Below, one piece after another: positions 1 through 11,944 of a DNA stretch of 64,000 nt (position 1 is the first letter of the stretch; each line of letters starts with the position of its first letter). Origin of the DNA: Liolophura sinensis (taxonomy: Eukaryota; Mollusca; Polyplacophora; Chitonida; Chitonidae). The notes under the pieces were generated by a model. It saw nothing but the letters and a program-made list of their open reading frames with translations, was not told where the DNA came from and ran no database searches. The stretch covers positions 24,277,400 to 24,341,399 of the forward strand of contig NC_088305.1 in assembly GCF_032854445.1 (NCBI RefSeq), in the 5' to 3' direction. Position numbers and translations under genes: made by a program.

Positions 1-211
1 AAACTTTTCACATGTTTACAAGGTGTTTATTCAGGCATACTCTGAAGGCATTTTCTGTGTAGTCTGATAAAATCACACTTTCTGTGTGAGCCCTGAAATT
101 GGCCAATCCAGCAAATGTAGTTTTGTCTCCAAAGTCAACTTTAAAATGTGGATAAATTGTACTGAAAGTTGTTCTTTCATACATGAAAAGGTTGAGGAAT
201 TAGGGTACACT
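1..211 (+). mobile_element. MITE family A copy
   Basis: About 215 bases with imperfect terminal inverted repeats: one end near CTTTTCACATGTTTRCAAGG, the other near GCGAAAAGGTTGAGGAATTA (inverted). At least nine more copies lie in this window, in both orientations, all without coding capacity. The left end is cut by the window edge. Confidence 0.65.
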
Positions 212-434
212 AAATAACCTAAAATGTCACATTTTGACGGTTAAGGTTTGTTTGGAATGTAAGATGGCTTCACCACTGAAACCTACACATTCCTTTGTAT
301 TGAAGAAGGCAAAGCTTGTTATACACATTTTATGTGGGTGCTGTCACTTAAGATGTCACCATGCCTGCAGCTTTCAGGAATGTTGGGTCATTGGACTTGT
401 TAGAAATTCTTATGTTCGATTTCTTTTTCTTCAG

Positions 435-540
435 GTTGTCCAGGCACTCATGTCCATCCCCTCAGACTATTGGATGAGCTTCACGGAAGACGATCAGGAG
501 AATTTCTACTCGAACCCCAATACGCCGGGAACGCCTGATG
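435..540 (+). CDS. RACGAP1: RACGAP1-like exon (antepenultimate-type, end of RhoGAP domain)
   Basis: The acceptor is a pyrimidine tract ending TTCAG at 434 and the donor is G|GTGAGT at 541. The exon enters in phase 0 and leaves one base. It encodes the last RhoGAP helix and the start of the TP-rich tail. The upstream intron (from before 1 to 434) carries a MITE at 1-211. The downstream intron (541-1832) carries a 26-base minisatellite. Confidence 0.8.
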
Positions 541-3500
541 GTGAGTTGTCTCCCTGGTCAGCTGGTCGGCTGCGAAGGCCTGTCTAGAGTTGGTGGTGTC
601 TGGAAATATCAGTGGTCAATTCCACAGAAGTGTTTTAATGTGTTTACATGGACCTTTAGCACAGGCACAGGCGATGTACTCTTAACCAGTGAGGTTGCAT
701 GTTTGCAGCAAGCTAACACCAATTTCACGGTGGTGTCTCCAAGTTTTTTGTCAGCTACGGGTACCTAGTGAAGGGTGACCAGTGGTTACCTTTAAGTATG
801 AAAATGTTTTTGACTACAGCATTTAAACCAGATCTAATAAATTAATAACAAAAATGAATATAGGTATCTTTAACGAATAAGTTAATATTTAGGATATTTT
901 CCTTTTCTTTCCCTAAATCAATATTGTAGATTAACTTTTGTGTCTGTCATTCAAAACCATTGAATATGACATATTAGAAAAACAGTCATGTTCAGATGGC
1001 ATCGGTGAAGCGGGAATAATACAAGAGCACTCAAGGGGAGATAACCACAGGTGTTGAAAAGGACAGATAATCACAATTACTGGAAAGGATGGATAACCAC
1101 AATTACTGGAAAGGACAGATAACCACAATTACTGGAATGGACAGATACTCACTATAAGTGGAAAGGGCAGATAACCACAATCACTGGAAAGGACAGATAA
1201 CCACAATTACTGGAAAGGACAGATAACCACAATTACTGGAATGGACAGATAGTCACAATAAGTGAAAAGGACAGATAACCGCAATCACTGGAAATGACAG
1301 ATAACCACAATTACTGGAATGGACAGATAGTCACAATAAGTGAAAAGGGCAGATAACCACAATCACTGGAAAGGACAGATAACCACAGTTACTGGAATGG
1401 ACAGATAACCACAATTACTGGAATGGATAGATAGTCACAATCACTGGAATGGACAGATAACCACAATTACTGGAAAGGGCAGATAACCACAATTACTGGA
1501 ATGGACAGATAGTCAGAATAACTGGAAAGCCATAGCAGAAACAAGTGCCCTAGTCTGATTTGGGTAGCTGTTACACATACATGTAGATAATTCTTGCTTG
1601 AAGACATTTGAATTTGCTGAATTCTGATTTTTGGGCCAAATCTGTCCGTTCTTGTTGTAACAACAACAGGGTTGATAGAAACACTTTGTGGTAGCTTTAA
1701 CATAGCAAAAAAGTCTGAATTGATTTTTTGACTTTTTTGATTTCTTGACATGATCTTATCCCTTTATTCATATTCAGTTGTGTTGACAGTTGCACTGTGC
1801 TATTAAATTATCTTTGCTGTGCACGGTTTTAGGTGTCCACAGTGTGCTGGGCTCGGTGTTCACACCCAGCACGTACTCTAGGAAACGCAGCGGGATAAAA
1901 ACCAGCTACACTCCAAGGTAATGTCCATCTCACAAGCTTTGAATAACTGTACTTGATGTAAAGTTTTAAACATAACTCAGTTTGTCTGGTGGTGAGAACT
2001 CAGCTTTATTCTTAGAAAAATGCTTTCGGATTAGTCTAGCATGATATTCCACTGGAAAGCAGTTTCAGCCGTAGAAGTAATAAGTTTTTACATCTAAAAG
2101 TGCATAGTTTGCAAATAAATTTTTTATGAAGAACACAGCATGTTGTACATCTTTGTATGCGCAGCCCATAAACTGGTGGCCTGGTGTCTTGAACTGAAGT
2201 CTTGCTCACACCTTTTCTGGCTTTGTCAAACCAACTTTGATATTTTAAAGCTTGCCTAATTTAGCAGTGTAACCTGAAATAATGCAAACATTTGCTGTAA
2301 TAATATTTTTGTACCATCTGTGGTTTTCCACATCAGACATTGGAGCATGTTTGGATTTTTTGGCCTGACACATTAGTGTAATTAGTAGTTGCATGCAAGT
2401 AGTTTTGTATTCTGCTTTAGCAGTGTACAAACACGGGGGGGGGGTGGGGCATTCAAGATTTTGATTAAACTCTGCTTGAGTCAATTCTTGCCTTCCTGTA
2501 AACACATTTATTTCACAACTTGGATTATATTTTACAAGATTTGTGTCAAGAAATATGTTTTCTGATTTATATTATTTATATAAGTGATGGTAGGTTTACA
2601 CAGTGACAAGAATTTACTCCATAAGTTCCAGCAAATATTTACCTTGTTAGGAGGCTTTTTAAGTCGAAATGTTTTTCGTGTTGAGCATCACTCAAAGCAT
2701 AGACTTTTTCTGAACTGTCAATTAAGGAGACGCACTTGACCAATCAAAAGCAGCATTGTTGCAAATAGATCAGCCGGATGTTTAACACATTGGTTGCAAA
2801 TGTTCAGTCTTTCTGCATGTCGTCATAATTGCTTTGACCAGGAATGGAATGAAAAGTAATGTTGTCACAAGAAGGGGTGGAGAGACACGAGATGTCTTGC
2901 ATCCATCTGTTGGTATATAATCAAGATGATCGGCACTCTCAGTTATTTATAGAATAATGACTAACATGTGTTATAACTACTCGTTATCTTAAGCACGTTA
3001 TGGCTGTGCGGTTAAGGCCATTTCGATTACTAGGACGCAAGGTTCAGTTTCAGAACCGGCCTCGGACTGAGAATTTTTATATTCTGCAACTCCCACGGTC
3101 TGTTTTTTGGGAGTTGGGAAAGAGTGACAGTAAGCAGTTAACAGAGCCCATGTGGCCGTTTGTGCAGTCCTTTCATTCGTTGAAGACAACCTGTTTTTTC
3201 TCTAGTACACTGTATGTCACATTCCTGGAAGTTTTTGTTAGTTTTTGTTAGCTACATGTAAATACTAGTCATGACCATTTGTTGTACAGTGTTACATGTA
3301 GGTTTGCATGTAAATGTGTTAATACATGTACACACATGTTCAGTCCTGTGTTCTAGAACCTGTGTGGCTGTGATGTGTCCTTGAACTTGTCTTGTGTGGT
3401 TTTGTGATTGTTAGATCTTTGTGTGTTAGAAACCTGCCTTCAACTGGCTAATTCCCTTAATAGTCAATTTTGACAGTGCCGAAAAGGCTGAATCAGAGAT

Positions 3501-6500
3501 TTTCTTTAAAAATCAATCGGCGCAGATCCCGTGTTTTTTTTTTTTTTGGATATTATTTTAGAACTGTTCAACTAATTACCTTGGACTCATCTGTGCACAT
3601 TACCATTCAAAATCAGTAATAAACTTCCTGAAATTTATAATGCAGTTTGCATTATAACTTTTTCAAACTTTAGAATCAGTTGAAAGTCAAAATTTTAATC
3701 ACTAAACTTATTTCTGTTCTTTTCTGTTATTTTAGCCCCAATTTGTTTTACAATAGTTTACCCAGAATTTACATTGTAAAGCAATATTTTGAGCTGCTTA
3801 TGTAAGAAATAACAAGTTTGAAGTGGTTTGAAATTGATCCCCAGTAAAAGATCGCTTCGTGATCCCAGAGGGTTGTCAAACTCCCATCGTTAGGATCTTA
3901 ACACCAAGTGTTTGTTTCCCAGCTTATCATGATATCACAATAAAGACTGGATCAATTTAAAGCAGAAACTGATTCATTTGCAACACAACAAACGTTGCGC
4001 CGCATTAGTTTTTGATGTAACAATGGCTCAAGGTCCAGCTTCACACTAGCTTATCATTATGAGATCACAATAAAGATGAATTTAAAGCAGAAACTGATTC
4101 ATTAGCAACACAACAAACGTTGCGCCGCATTAGTTTTTGATGTAACAATGGCTCACGGTCCTGCTCCACACTAGCGCCACCTCATGGGATTAAAAAATAT
4201 GCGACTTTCTCATTTAACAGTATAAATAGTACAGGCACATGTCTGATATTTACTGAAAGGCAATACTTCAAAGTATTTCTTAGTAAATAGAGGAAAAATG
4301 TTGTACAACAGTCCTCCAGACCACATAGATTAAGTAACCTGGCTATTGAATGACATTGCTTTGTTCATAAGTATTACATTTGATTGATATGTATAAACTG
4401 TGATAGTAGTTTTGTGTTTAAGGGTCTATACATATCAATCAAATGTAATACTTGTGGACAAAGCAATGTAATTCATTAGCCAAGTCACTTAATCTATGTA
4501 AATAGTTTCTAAAGATGTGAAAAGCCTGCCGTTGTTTATGACGCCACATAAGGAGTATTCAGGGCTGTTAAATAGATGGAGCTGTCACTGGCTCGGTTTT
4601 ATAACGGGCATTGTACATTACTGGCTAGAGATTTCAAGCGGTGGCTAGTACAGTAACATGTTCAGTAGTTATTGTATTGGGATATTGATCTTCACATTGC
4701 TTTTATCCTTGGACTTGACTGCTATCATTAAAACGCAATATTTCTGAGTATAGAATGTCAATAACAGTGGCAGCTCCTAGCCTGATGCTGAGCGTAAGTA
4801 GATGTACATGTACCTAGTTCTGGTTGCCAGCATGGTACTCTGTGACTGAGGGGAGCTGTTCTAGTGTCAGTCTCCACTCACTGGAGTATTTCATAATGTC
4901 TGGGTGGTTTGTGGAATGGCAACTGATCAAGTCAGCACCAGGAATAATTGGCATGAACCTCCCCTTCTCTAATTCTATATTGCAACAGTGAAAGAGTGTT
5001 AAACCCCTAACAAAGAGCGATAATGATTTGTTCCTCAATAGATATCCCCGTGATTTCGGAAACTCGTTTCAATGCGAGAAGGTGGCACAAGTTGGAGGTT
5101 AGATAATAGGCTTTAGCCATTCTGGTGTTAAGGTTTTAGGAAAAAAGAGCCAAATGATGTCCTCTGTACACACTTTATCGAAAGTCTTAATATCTTGAGA
5201 TGGCTTTCTTCAAGATGTAGAGAAAGGGAAATAGTTGGGTTTTTTTTTTTTCCTTTTTCCAAAACCTTTTTGCACTCATATATTTACAAGCATCTAGTGC
5301 ACAAGATTTGCTGGTGATGGTAGATTGTGGCATTCACATGTACATTAAAGGGAGATAATTAGCCTGCTATCATTTTTACTAACCTTAATCATGGCATCCC
5401 CATGTTCTGATCATATCACTGGCCTTTTATTATCAGTAGTTAAAAAAAAAACAATGAAGAGATTGCGTTTGCTGATGTTTTGAAAATTCTTCAGGATTTT
5501 TTTGTTTTTTATTTCTTTTGTTATTATATAATTGTTTTCTTTATAATTTTTTCTTAAAAATAAGGTTTTGAGCAATCTTTTTTTTTTTTTTTTTTTTTTA
5601 TAGAATTTCAAAGGCTTACTTAAAACGTATGCATGACCATTTTTACCGTTAATTCCAATTTTCATCGCAGGTTGATGCCCCCCTTAATACAGTTGACAGC
5701 CTCACCAGTCTCCGAGTCCCAGATCTGAGTGATTGATTGTAAGGTGTGCTTGTAACACCAGCAGTGTAATCCCCTAACCCTCTAAACTGTTACGGCTAAA
5801 TGTTGTGTCAGTGGAGTAGTTCTAACTCCAAGCTTCGTGAAACTGTGCAAATTACATCTCTACACCCCATAGTTTTCTCAGATTCTTTGAAAGCATTCAT
5901 GGTTGCAGAGGTGCTTGAAAAGGCTGAAGTAGAGTTTACAAGGCAGAAACTGTAAACATTAGTAAAATGACCATTAGAAACTAGCTGAAAATACATGTAC
6001 CTTTACTTATTTTGTATGATGTCACAACAGCTAGCCTTAAAACAAGAATTTAGTGTCACCCTTTGCTTTTTCCTGTATGCACACCTTACACTAGTACATA
6101 CAGTTGAGGTCACACGGTTTTATGTAGAATTGAATGAAAAAGTTATGGGTTGTCATTGACATAATACACAGTCAGTAAGGTCTACAAAAAAAACCACCAT
6201 ACTTTTGACTGTATTTAACTCAGTGAACCAGTGTTTCAGATACAGTTTTCTGTGATCTTTTTCCTTTTTACTACATTTTTTAGTTTCTTTCCCTTAAAAA
6301 TAGAAACTGCATAATCCACTGTTCAAAGCTTTGCTTTATGTAATTGCACACTGATCACCTAATCATGCCAAAAGTACTTGTAGCCTACATGTGCTCTAGT
6401 CTCTAAACCTCAGCTTTATGTAGCCGTAGTACAGTTGTCGTAATACTGTATTGTCTAAACCTCTGCTTTATGTGGTCGTAGTACAGTTGTCGTAGTCTTT

Positions 6501-8113
6501 AGATGCCTCATGTGCTATCTGTGTCATAACCATGCTACAGGTCCAGGGATCAGAAAGCGATATTGTACTTAAGTCAAAATTTTAAATCACTTTAAATTTC
6601 TGGTTCCTTATGTAACAAAGTCAAGATTTTACTTGAAATATTGACTTAAGTCTAAGATCGCTTTGTGATCCCGGGCCTAGTTCTTTGTCATTCAGTTCTG
6701 TTGATCTATTCTGTACATAATGTGTAGCTCTGCTTTTCCATGTGGTTTTTGTACAGTGTAGATATTAACTATATAATGGGGAGAGGTCCGTGGTCTAGTG
6801 GTTAAAGGTGCATGTCTTTCAATAATGAGTCTGGGTTCAGTACCAGCCTTTTACAGGGAATTTGTATAGTTTTCACACTTCCTTGTCTCGTCTCAGCAGT
6901 GAACAATGCTCATGTGACCATTCACGTAGGCTGATGTAGTTGAAGACCCCCTTGTCTTGCACTAGTATGCTGTGCATATCTGTATGTTGCATGTGAGAAA
7001 ATTTGTCGGTGACTTGCTCAAGGTCAGTGGCATAATACTGACTGCCATTGTATAAGTGAAAAAATATTGAGTATGGTGTTACACAATAATTAAATAAATG
7101 AATAAATAAATAAATCATTTATCTGACAATTAAAGAGTTGCTTCCACCCCAGTCTTGATCAGGAATATTTCACACTTCCCTTGGCTTCACACTTCCCTTG
7201 ACTTCACACTTCCCTTGACTTCACACTTCCCTTGACTTCACACTTCCCTTGACTTCACACTTCCCTTGGCTTCACACTTCTCGGGGTTCTCGGTGGAAGT
7301 AAGCTGTCAACAGTGCATTTAGGGCATTTCAAGTGGGCTTACATGAAATCCAATGATGAGCACTCGTGTCTTTCACCTGCGTTATTGGTACACATCCGGG
7401 TCCCTCTGTCAGTGAACAAGTGTACAGTACACTGCATGCATGTGTGGAAAGTCCATTGGTTATGTGCCAAAGCTGGTGGTTTATTCTGGATACTCTGATG
7501 GATTCTATCCAGGAAGCTGACCATAGGTCAGAATTCTGTTTCAATCACAAAGCAAGCAGTCAATCACAGGATGGCCATTTATCAGTTGACTCATTTACCT
7601 GAAGTGTCTGGTTGTGTCATAGCGGAGAGGTGACCGTTTAATGAAATTGCAGGCTTGAATCCAGGTATCCCCATGATGGCTGCAGATTTCAATCAACTTG
7701 AGGTTTGTCCAGTCAAACCTGGACAAAATGCTGACCCGTATCAGTATAATCAGTAGGGCGGCTAACTTGCCTTCGGTAAGTCATCTCAGTGAAGCAGCAC
7801 TAGATAAAAGGAGTGCAAATCCATCCTGCAACAAGGAGGCACATTACATGCACACAAATGATTCTTTCCTCATAATATGACTGAAAAATTGTTAAGTAAG
7901 ACATTAAACCTTAAACACTCACTCACTCACATGTACATTGTTATCTCCTTTCTTTTGGGGAAAAAATAAACACAAGTATATCCTGCTTTTGGTAAGAGAT
8001 TTAAGACTGTAATTTTGTTTATATGAATTTTGTTTCTGTGTGTTTACAGGAGTGCATACAAAGGCAAGATTGAAGTGCGTAACCCCTCCCACTTTTTTGA
8101 CAAGCCTCACTAA
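435..8113 (+). CDS. RACGAP1: RACGAP1-like Rho-family GTPase-activating protein, last three coding exons
   Basis: Exons 435-540, 1833-1917 and 8050-8113 join in phase to give the last 84 residues, ending in TAA at 8111-8113. The start, VVQALMSIPSDYW, matches the final helix of the RhoGAP domain of RACGAP1 (vertebrate form near V-EAL-SLP-EYW). A QEN, a TPGTPD/TPQTPD-like stretch, VLGSVFTP and a basic SYTPRSAYKGK tail follow, ending in an FF near the C terminus as in the vertebrate protein. RACGAP1 pairs with the kinesin MKLP1 to form centralspindlin, bundles midzone microtubules and controls RhoA during cytokinesis. The C1 and most of the RhoGAP domain lie upstream of the window. Family assignment is from remembered similarity of a fast-evolving tail, so it is probable, not certain. 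The gene converges on the HDAC gene. Confidence 0.75.
1041..1525. repeat. 26-base minisatellite
   Basis: About 18 copies of GGACAGATAACCACAATTAC followed by TGGAAA, in the intron of the RACGAP1-like gene. Confidence 0.9.
1833..1917 (+). CDS. RACGAP1: RACGAP1-like penultimate coding exon
   Basis: It is bounded by TTTTAG at 1827-1832 and AAG|GTAATG at 1918. The frame is open and reads VHSVLGSVFTPSTYSRKRSG and onward, a Ser/Thr/Pro and basic tail. The following intron (1918-8049, 6.1 kb) holds a hairpin at 4323-4499, a TIR element near 6543-6682, a tRNA-headed SINE at 6781-7115, a 17-base array near 7171-7280 and a second SINE at 7625-7930. I see no further exon in it. Confidence 0.75.
3916..4170 (+). 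repeat. Direct duplication of about 130 bases
   Basis: AGCTTATCAT...ATCACAATAAAG, AAAGCAGAAACTGATTCATT and CAAACGTTGCGCCGCATTAG occur twice in a row. The 3' part (TTTTTGATGTAA ... GGGATTAAAAAA) also occurs at 37723-37800. Confidence 0.6.
4323..4499. repeat. Large inverted repeat (73-base arms)
   Basis: Arm 4323-4395 pairs with arm 4427-4499 around a 31-base loop, with few mismatches (ACATAGATTAAGT...GATATGTATA against its complement). It lies in the long intron of the RACGAP1-like gene. It could be a small MITE or a hairpin RNA source. Confidence 0.8.
6543..6682. mobile_element. Short element with about 35-base inverted ends
   Basis: The left end GGGATCAGAAAGCGATATTG (with CTTAAGTCAA) is inverted at the right end as GACTTAAGTCTAAGATCGCT ... 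GTGATCCC. Single ends of the same type occur near 3850 and 27275. Confidence 0.65.
6781..7115 (+). mobile_element. tRNA-headed SINE
   Basis: The head has a perfect pol III A box TGGTCTAGTGG (6791-6801) and a B-box-like GGTTCAGTACC (6834-6844). The tail (CATTGTATAAGTGAAA ... GGTGTTACAC, then AAATAAATAAAT) is the same as in the many truncated copies below. This copy therefore links the dispersed tail repeat to a tRNA-derived head. Confidence 0.7.
7171..7280. repeat. 17-base tandem array
   Basis: About seven copies of CTTCACACTTCCCTTGA. Confidence 0.85.
7625..7930 (+). mobile_element. CACTCA-tailed SINE copy
   Basis: It shares with 11187 and 29712 the blocks GACCCGTATCAGTATAAT, CTCAGTGAAGCAGCACTA and GACTGAAAAATTGTTAAGTA, and ends in ACTCACTCAC. 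It lies about 120 bases before the last RACGAP1-like exon. Confidence 0.65.
8050..8113 (+). CDS. RACGAP1: RACGAP1-like last coding exon
   Basis: The acceptor TGTTTACAG ends at 8049. The first base completes an Arg codon with the previous exon, and the frame then reads SAYKGKIEVRNPSHFFDKPH and stops at TAA (8111-8113). Basic residues followed by FF close to the end resemble the vertebrate RACGAP1 tail. Confidence 0.75.
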
Positions 8114-9957
8114 TGCCGTCACCAGAAGATCAACGGTGTGCACAATGAGACAGATTTTACTGAAAATCATGAACAAAATATTTCATTGCAACTTTCATGA
8201 ACAAAAACTGTACAATTTGTATAGGAACTTTTCCACCCAATATATTTTTGTCTTAACATGATAGGTTTTTGTGTACCAATACATGTTTTGTTTTTTTGTT
8301 TTGCTGGGGTGCAAAAGGGGTAAGTGAGCATTGTGTTGATGTGACATCAGCCAAGCTTGTTTATGGGACACTGGAGTTTTTCAGCGGCTTATCAATCTAT
8401 TACTCTCGAAGCCAAATCATTTTGGATCAGATTTTTTGGAGGGGCTGTTTTTGTTTTTGTTTTCTTTTAGATGAGACCATATACAGGGATGAATTGGTTT
8501 TTTAATTGTTGACATATATCCAAAATTCGAACTTCTTCCACATTATGGTGACTTTATTTTAACACTACGCATTTTATTGGAGAGTACTTGTAGGTTGAGT
8601 GAAGTGTGGAATGATCAGATGGTTATGAATATTCATATGTTTACATAGGTGTATAAGGAAAATTACATACCTATATATCTTTGTGTGCACCAGTATACAT
8701 ATAATATGAGTGCGCGTGTGATAATAGCATGGGTGAAAATGTTGAACAGAACAAAAAAATCATCCCAGGCACTTTTCATCCGTTTTCGAATTAGTTTCGG
8801 TATGTCACATTAAATCGTGTTGTACACCTAATTGCGTGTGTTCGAACCCCCTTCAGTTATGTCAACACTTTTTCATACAGAAATGGTAAAAATTGTGTGA
8901 AGATCACTAGATGCTGATTTTGTGGAGACTTTTTGAAATCTTCTATATTCTTAAATGATAGAAATATTGACTTTTACGCATCTACCTAATCCTTGTCACA
9001 GAGCTGTTTGTAGACGTTTTGTCACTGCAAGACAAAGCCAAAAGAGGGGCAGTTTAAAAGAATCATGGGTATTTTATTTTCATTGGCAGTTTATTTTTAA
9101 CATAGAAATTTTTAAACGTCTCCCCTCGATCAAGACTTGCCACAACAATTGTTGATCATATTTATAGCCTTTAGAGTTTCAAGCAGATTTTCAGACTTGT
9201 AATTGAAGCAAAACTTGAAATTTTTCAACAAAGTTTCAGGTCTAGAAAGGCAGCAAATGTTAGTCATGTCAACTGGTTTTTGGGACCAAAAACTTCAACA
9301 CAAATTAACAGTTTAAGTTCTGCATACACAGGGGCTAAAAACACAACTCAGCTGATGGCATGCAGTTGGTCCGTGTTGCTGATGACCAAGTCACTTCAGG
9401 ATTGAAAGCATACATGTAAAGAATGAAGTGGAGTTGTCTATATTTTGCATACACGAGTGTTTACATGTACTATAGTCCATGAGTTGAGTTGCGTCTCATG
9501 CCCCTTTGTTTGATGAGCTTTAGATATATTGTAACAAGAATATACAGATGAGAGTTAGTCTCGGAGATTAAGAATTGAAATACTGTAGTTGTCGGTGAAA
9601 TACATTCAGCCTTTTTCTTGTTTGATTCCACTTCCCTAGCCTGCTTCATTGCTTGATTTCTTACGCTGTTTTCTTCACTCTCCCAGATATTGCCACCACA
9701 ATGTCACAAGGTTCAGCCATTACTAAGTGAGAATCTCAAGTGGGGACTGAAAAGATGTTGTTCAGCCTACTTTTTTCACCAACCATCTTCGTCCCCCCCC
9801 TCTCGTTTTCCTCCCCCCACTCGTTTTCCTTGAAAAACTGTCTTACATGTACATGTAAAATCATACTATATCTATTAGCTAAATAAGTTTTTGTATTCAT
9901 TTTGTACATGCAATTAAAATAAATAGAATAAAACAAATATATATGAAAGAAAAAAAA

Positions 9958-10152
9958 TATGAAGAGCAACTTTCAGTGCAGTTTATCAACATTTTTTAAT
10001 TTGATTTTGGGGATAAAACAGTGTTGGTTGGATTGGTCAGTTTCAGAGCTTTACACAAAGTATAGTTGTAAGTCACCCAAGAATAATCCCTTCAGAAATA
10101 TGCTTGAATAAACACCTTGCAAACGTGTGAAAAGGTTAAAGAATTACAGTAC
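9958..10152 (-). mobile_element. MITE family A copy
   Basis: Same family as 1-211 in reverse orientation, within the RACGAP1-like 3' UTR. It ends at AAAAGGTTAAAGAATTACAG. Confidence 0.6.
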
Positions 10153-10793
10153 TTTGTATTAAAATATATATGTATACAATATATAGAAGTAAAATAATAG
10201 CTAATCTTTATTATCGTTTTTTTGTGATTTGTGACAATCTTGTATAACTGAAATGTACAGACAAAAAATTAACTACAAAATGTGACTTCCACTATTTAGT
10301 GTCCCATGAGGCCGACTTGTCTCCCTTAAATGATAGCTGACCCAAGTCCGATAACCAAATTGCCGATCAAACTGTAATACGATATATTTTCACATCTAGC
10401 ATCAAGTAAAACCATGTTTTTGTTTATAAATGTACAGGTAAATGTTGATAAAATGACAGATCATTGGCCAGTTTGGACGAGTGCTCGTTGAACTCTACTG
10501 GCCAAAGCAAAATTTCCACAAACTAGTAATGTCCAGCACTAGACATTTTTTGTTTAATTTCAGTTGTAGTGAATCTTTTTATAAAATATTACCGTAGCCT
10601 GTATTTCATTTTCCCTTCCCCCTCACCCCAGTTATATTTGCATACACACCAATCTCATGGCCTAAAGATCTGTTTCGTTGTTTTTTTTTTTCTGCCTGTT
10701 ATTATCAACCTGTAATACATCATCTCTATTCTAGGTCTGTTCTCCTTGTTCATAACTGTTTTATGTTATTTTTATTGCCTCAAAACACTGCTG

Positions 10794-10799
10794 AATAAA
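10794..10799 (+). promoter_or_regulatory. Candidate poly(A) signal AATAAA of the RACGAP1-like gene
   Basis: A canonical AATAAA is followed within 20-40 bases by a T/GT-rich stretch (TTCTGTGTCTTGTGT), as expected for a cleavage and downstream element. Confidence 0.5.
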
Positions 10800-11186
10800 T
10801 CAGGCATAATCTTTACTTCTGTGTCTTGTGTATTTCCTCTTCAGTTGATACTGGTTACAAGATAGGTTGCTTCCAGAACTGGCTTGTACCTCACTAAAAC
10901 TGAAAAAAAAAAAATACCCTGCTCTCACTCGGTCCGTCCACTGTAATTATATTGGTTTAGTCAAAATTATGTGAGCAGAAGTCGATTTTAAATTCACCTT
11001 TTCGTGTACGGTGTTGAAACACTAATTTTGATTCCCATGTCCGAGTCTGACGCAGATTCTGCTCTTGTTCTGGAACTTGATTACCGATTTATGTCTGTAG
11101 ATCACATGGGGGAAAGTTCATGAGTAACTTATTAAAAACTGGTGGTTTACCACTTTAAACCGGTTTTCTCCACTCATAAAACTACC

Positions 11187-11520
11187 CGCCCCGATTGCTC
11201 AGTTAGTAGAGTTTTGGCTTCCGGGGTGATACATCAAGGGTTAATCCTGGGGCAGTCGTACCTTAAAATAGGAAGTTGTAGATTCGTCGCTTGGTATTCA
11301 ACAAAGGGATAGTGCAAAGACTGCTTGACCCGTATCGGTATAATGGTTTGGGTGGGGCGGCTTACTTGCCTTCGTCTCAGTGAAGCAGCACTAAATAAGA
11401 GTGGTGAAAATCTGTCTTGCAACAAGGACTCAATGCACTCTAAGGATTCCTTCGTCATCATATGACTGAAAAATTGTTAAGTACGACGTTAGACCTAAAG
11501 CACGCACTCACGCCACTCCT
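11187..11520 (+). mobile_element. CACTCA-tailed SINE copy with tRNA-like head
   Basis: It starts CCCCGATTGCTCAGTTAGTA with a GGGTTAATCC B-box-like element, then the shared body, and ends in a degenerate GCACGCACTCACGC tail. A fragment of the other SINE tail (to about 11590) follows. Confidence 0.65.
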
Positions 11521-11664
11521 AAAACTCACCGCCATTGTATAAATGAAAAATTCTTTAGCAAGGCATTAAGGAGCAATCAATCAAATAAAAAACTATACAA
11601 TATTAAAAATTTATGGGTGGAGGAAAGTGGAAAATCCCCTCAACTACTTACATGTACACAACCA

Positions 11665-11845
11665 CTGATTTCGCCCATTTTCCCTGATTTTGATTGAGTT
11701 CAGAAGAAGTGTTTTGAGGTTTGCTTGGAAAATGGGATGATAGTCTACAGGAAAATTGTTTCATCATCATGAGTAATATTTTATGACATTTATTTGCCTC
11801 TAAAAATGCACTTTTGTGGACGAAATTTTAGGTCACTTAAGGTAC
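11665..11845 (+). repeat. Dispersed repeat family C
   Basis: The shared core GTGTTTTGAGGTTTGCTTGG and ATTTTATGACATTTATTTGCC recurs at 16308, 39255 (partial) and 43330. No coding capacity. Confidence 0.55.
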
Positions 11846-11944
11846 TTGACAAAGCACCAGACGCAGCTAAATCAGCGAGAGCAGCGTTTGATCCTGCGTT
11901 GTCTTTCGTCAGCGGGGATGAAAACAAGCCAGCCAGGACACTAC

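Larger units (their letters stand above)
8114..10820 (+). other. Probable 3' untranslated region of the RACGAP1-like gene
   Basis: This AT-rich sequence after the stop has no exon-like open frame. It contains one MITE copy (9958-10152) and ends just after an AATAAA at 10794-10799. That gives a UTR of about 2.7 kb. Its extent is inferred from the signal only. Confidence 0.5.

Noticed and set aside
6781-6850. Possible functional tRNA gene
   Set aside because: The A box is perfect, but the B box is imperfect, no cloverleaf closes, and a SINE tail follows.
7171-7280. Possible CRISPR-like array (regular direct repeats)
   Set aside because: The repeats are contiguous without unique spacers, as in a eukaryotic tandem repeat. 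The same applies to all other arrays here.
11234-11461. 75-codon - strand open frame
   Set aside because: It lies wholly within a SINE copy.
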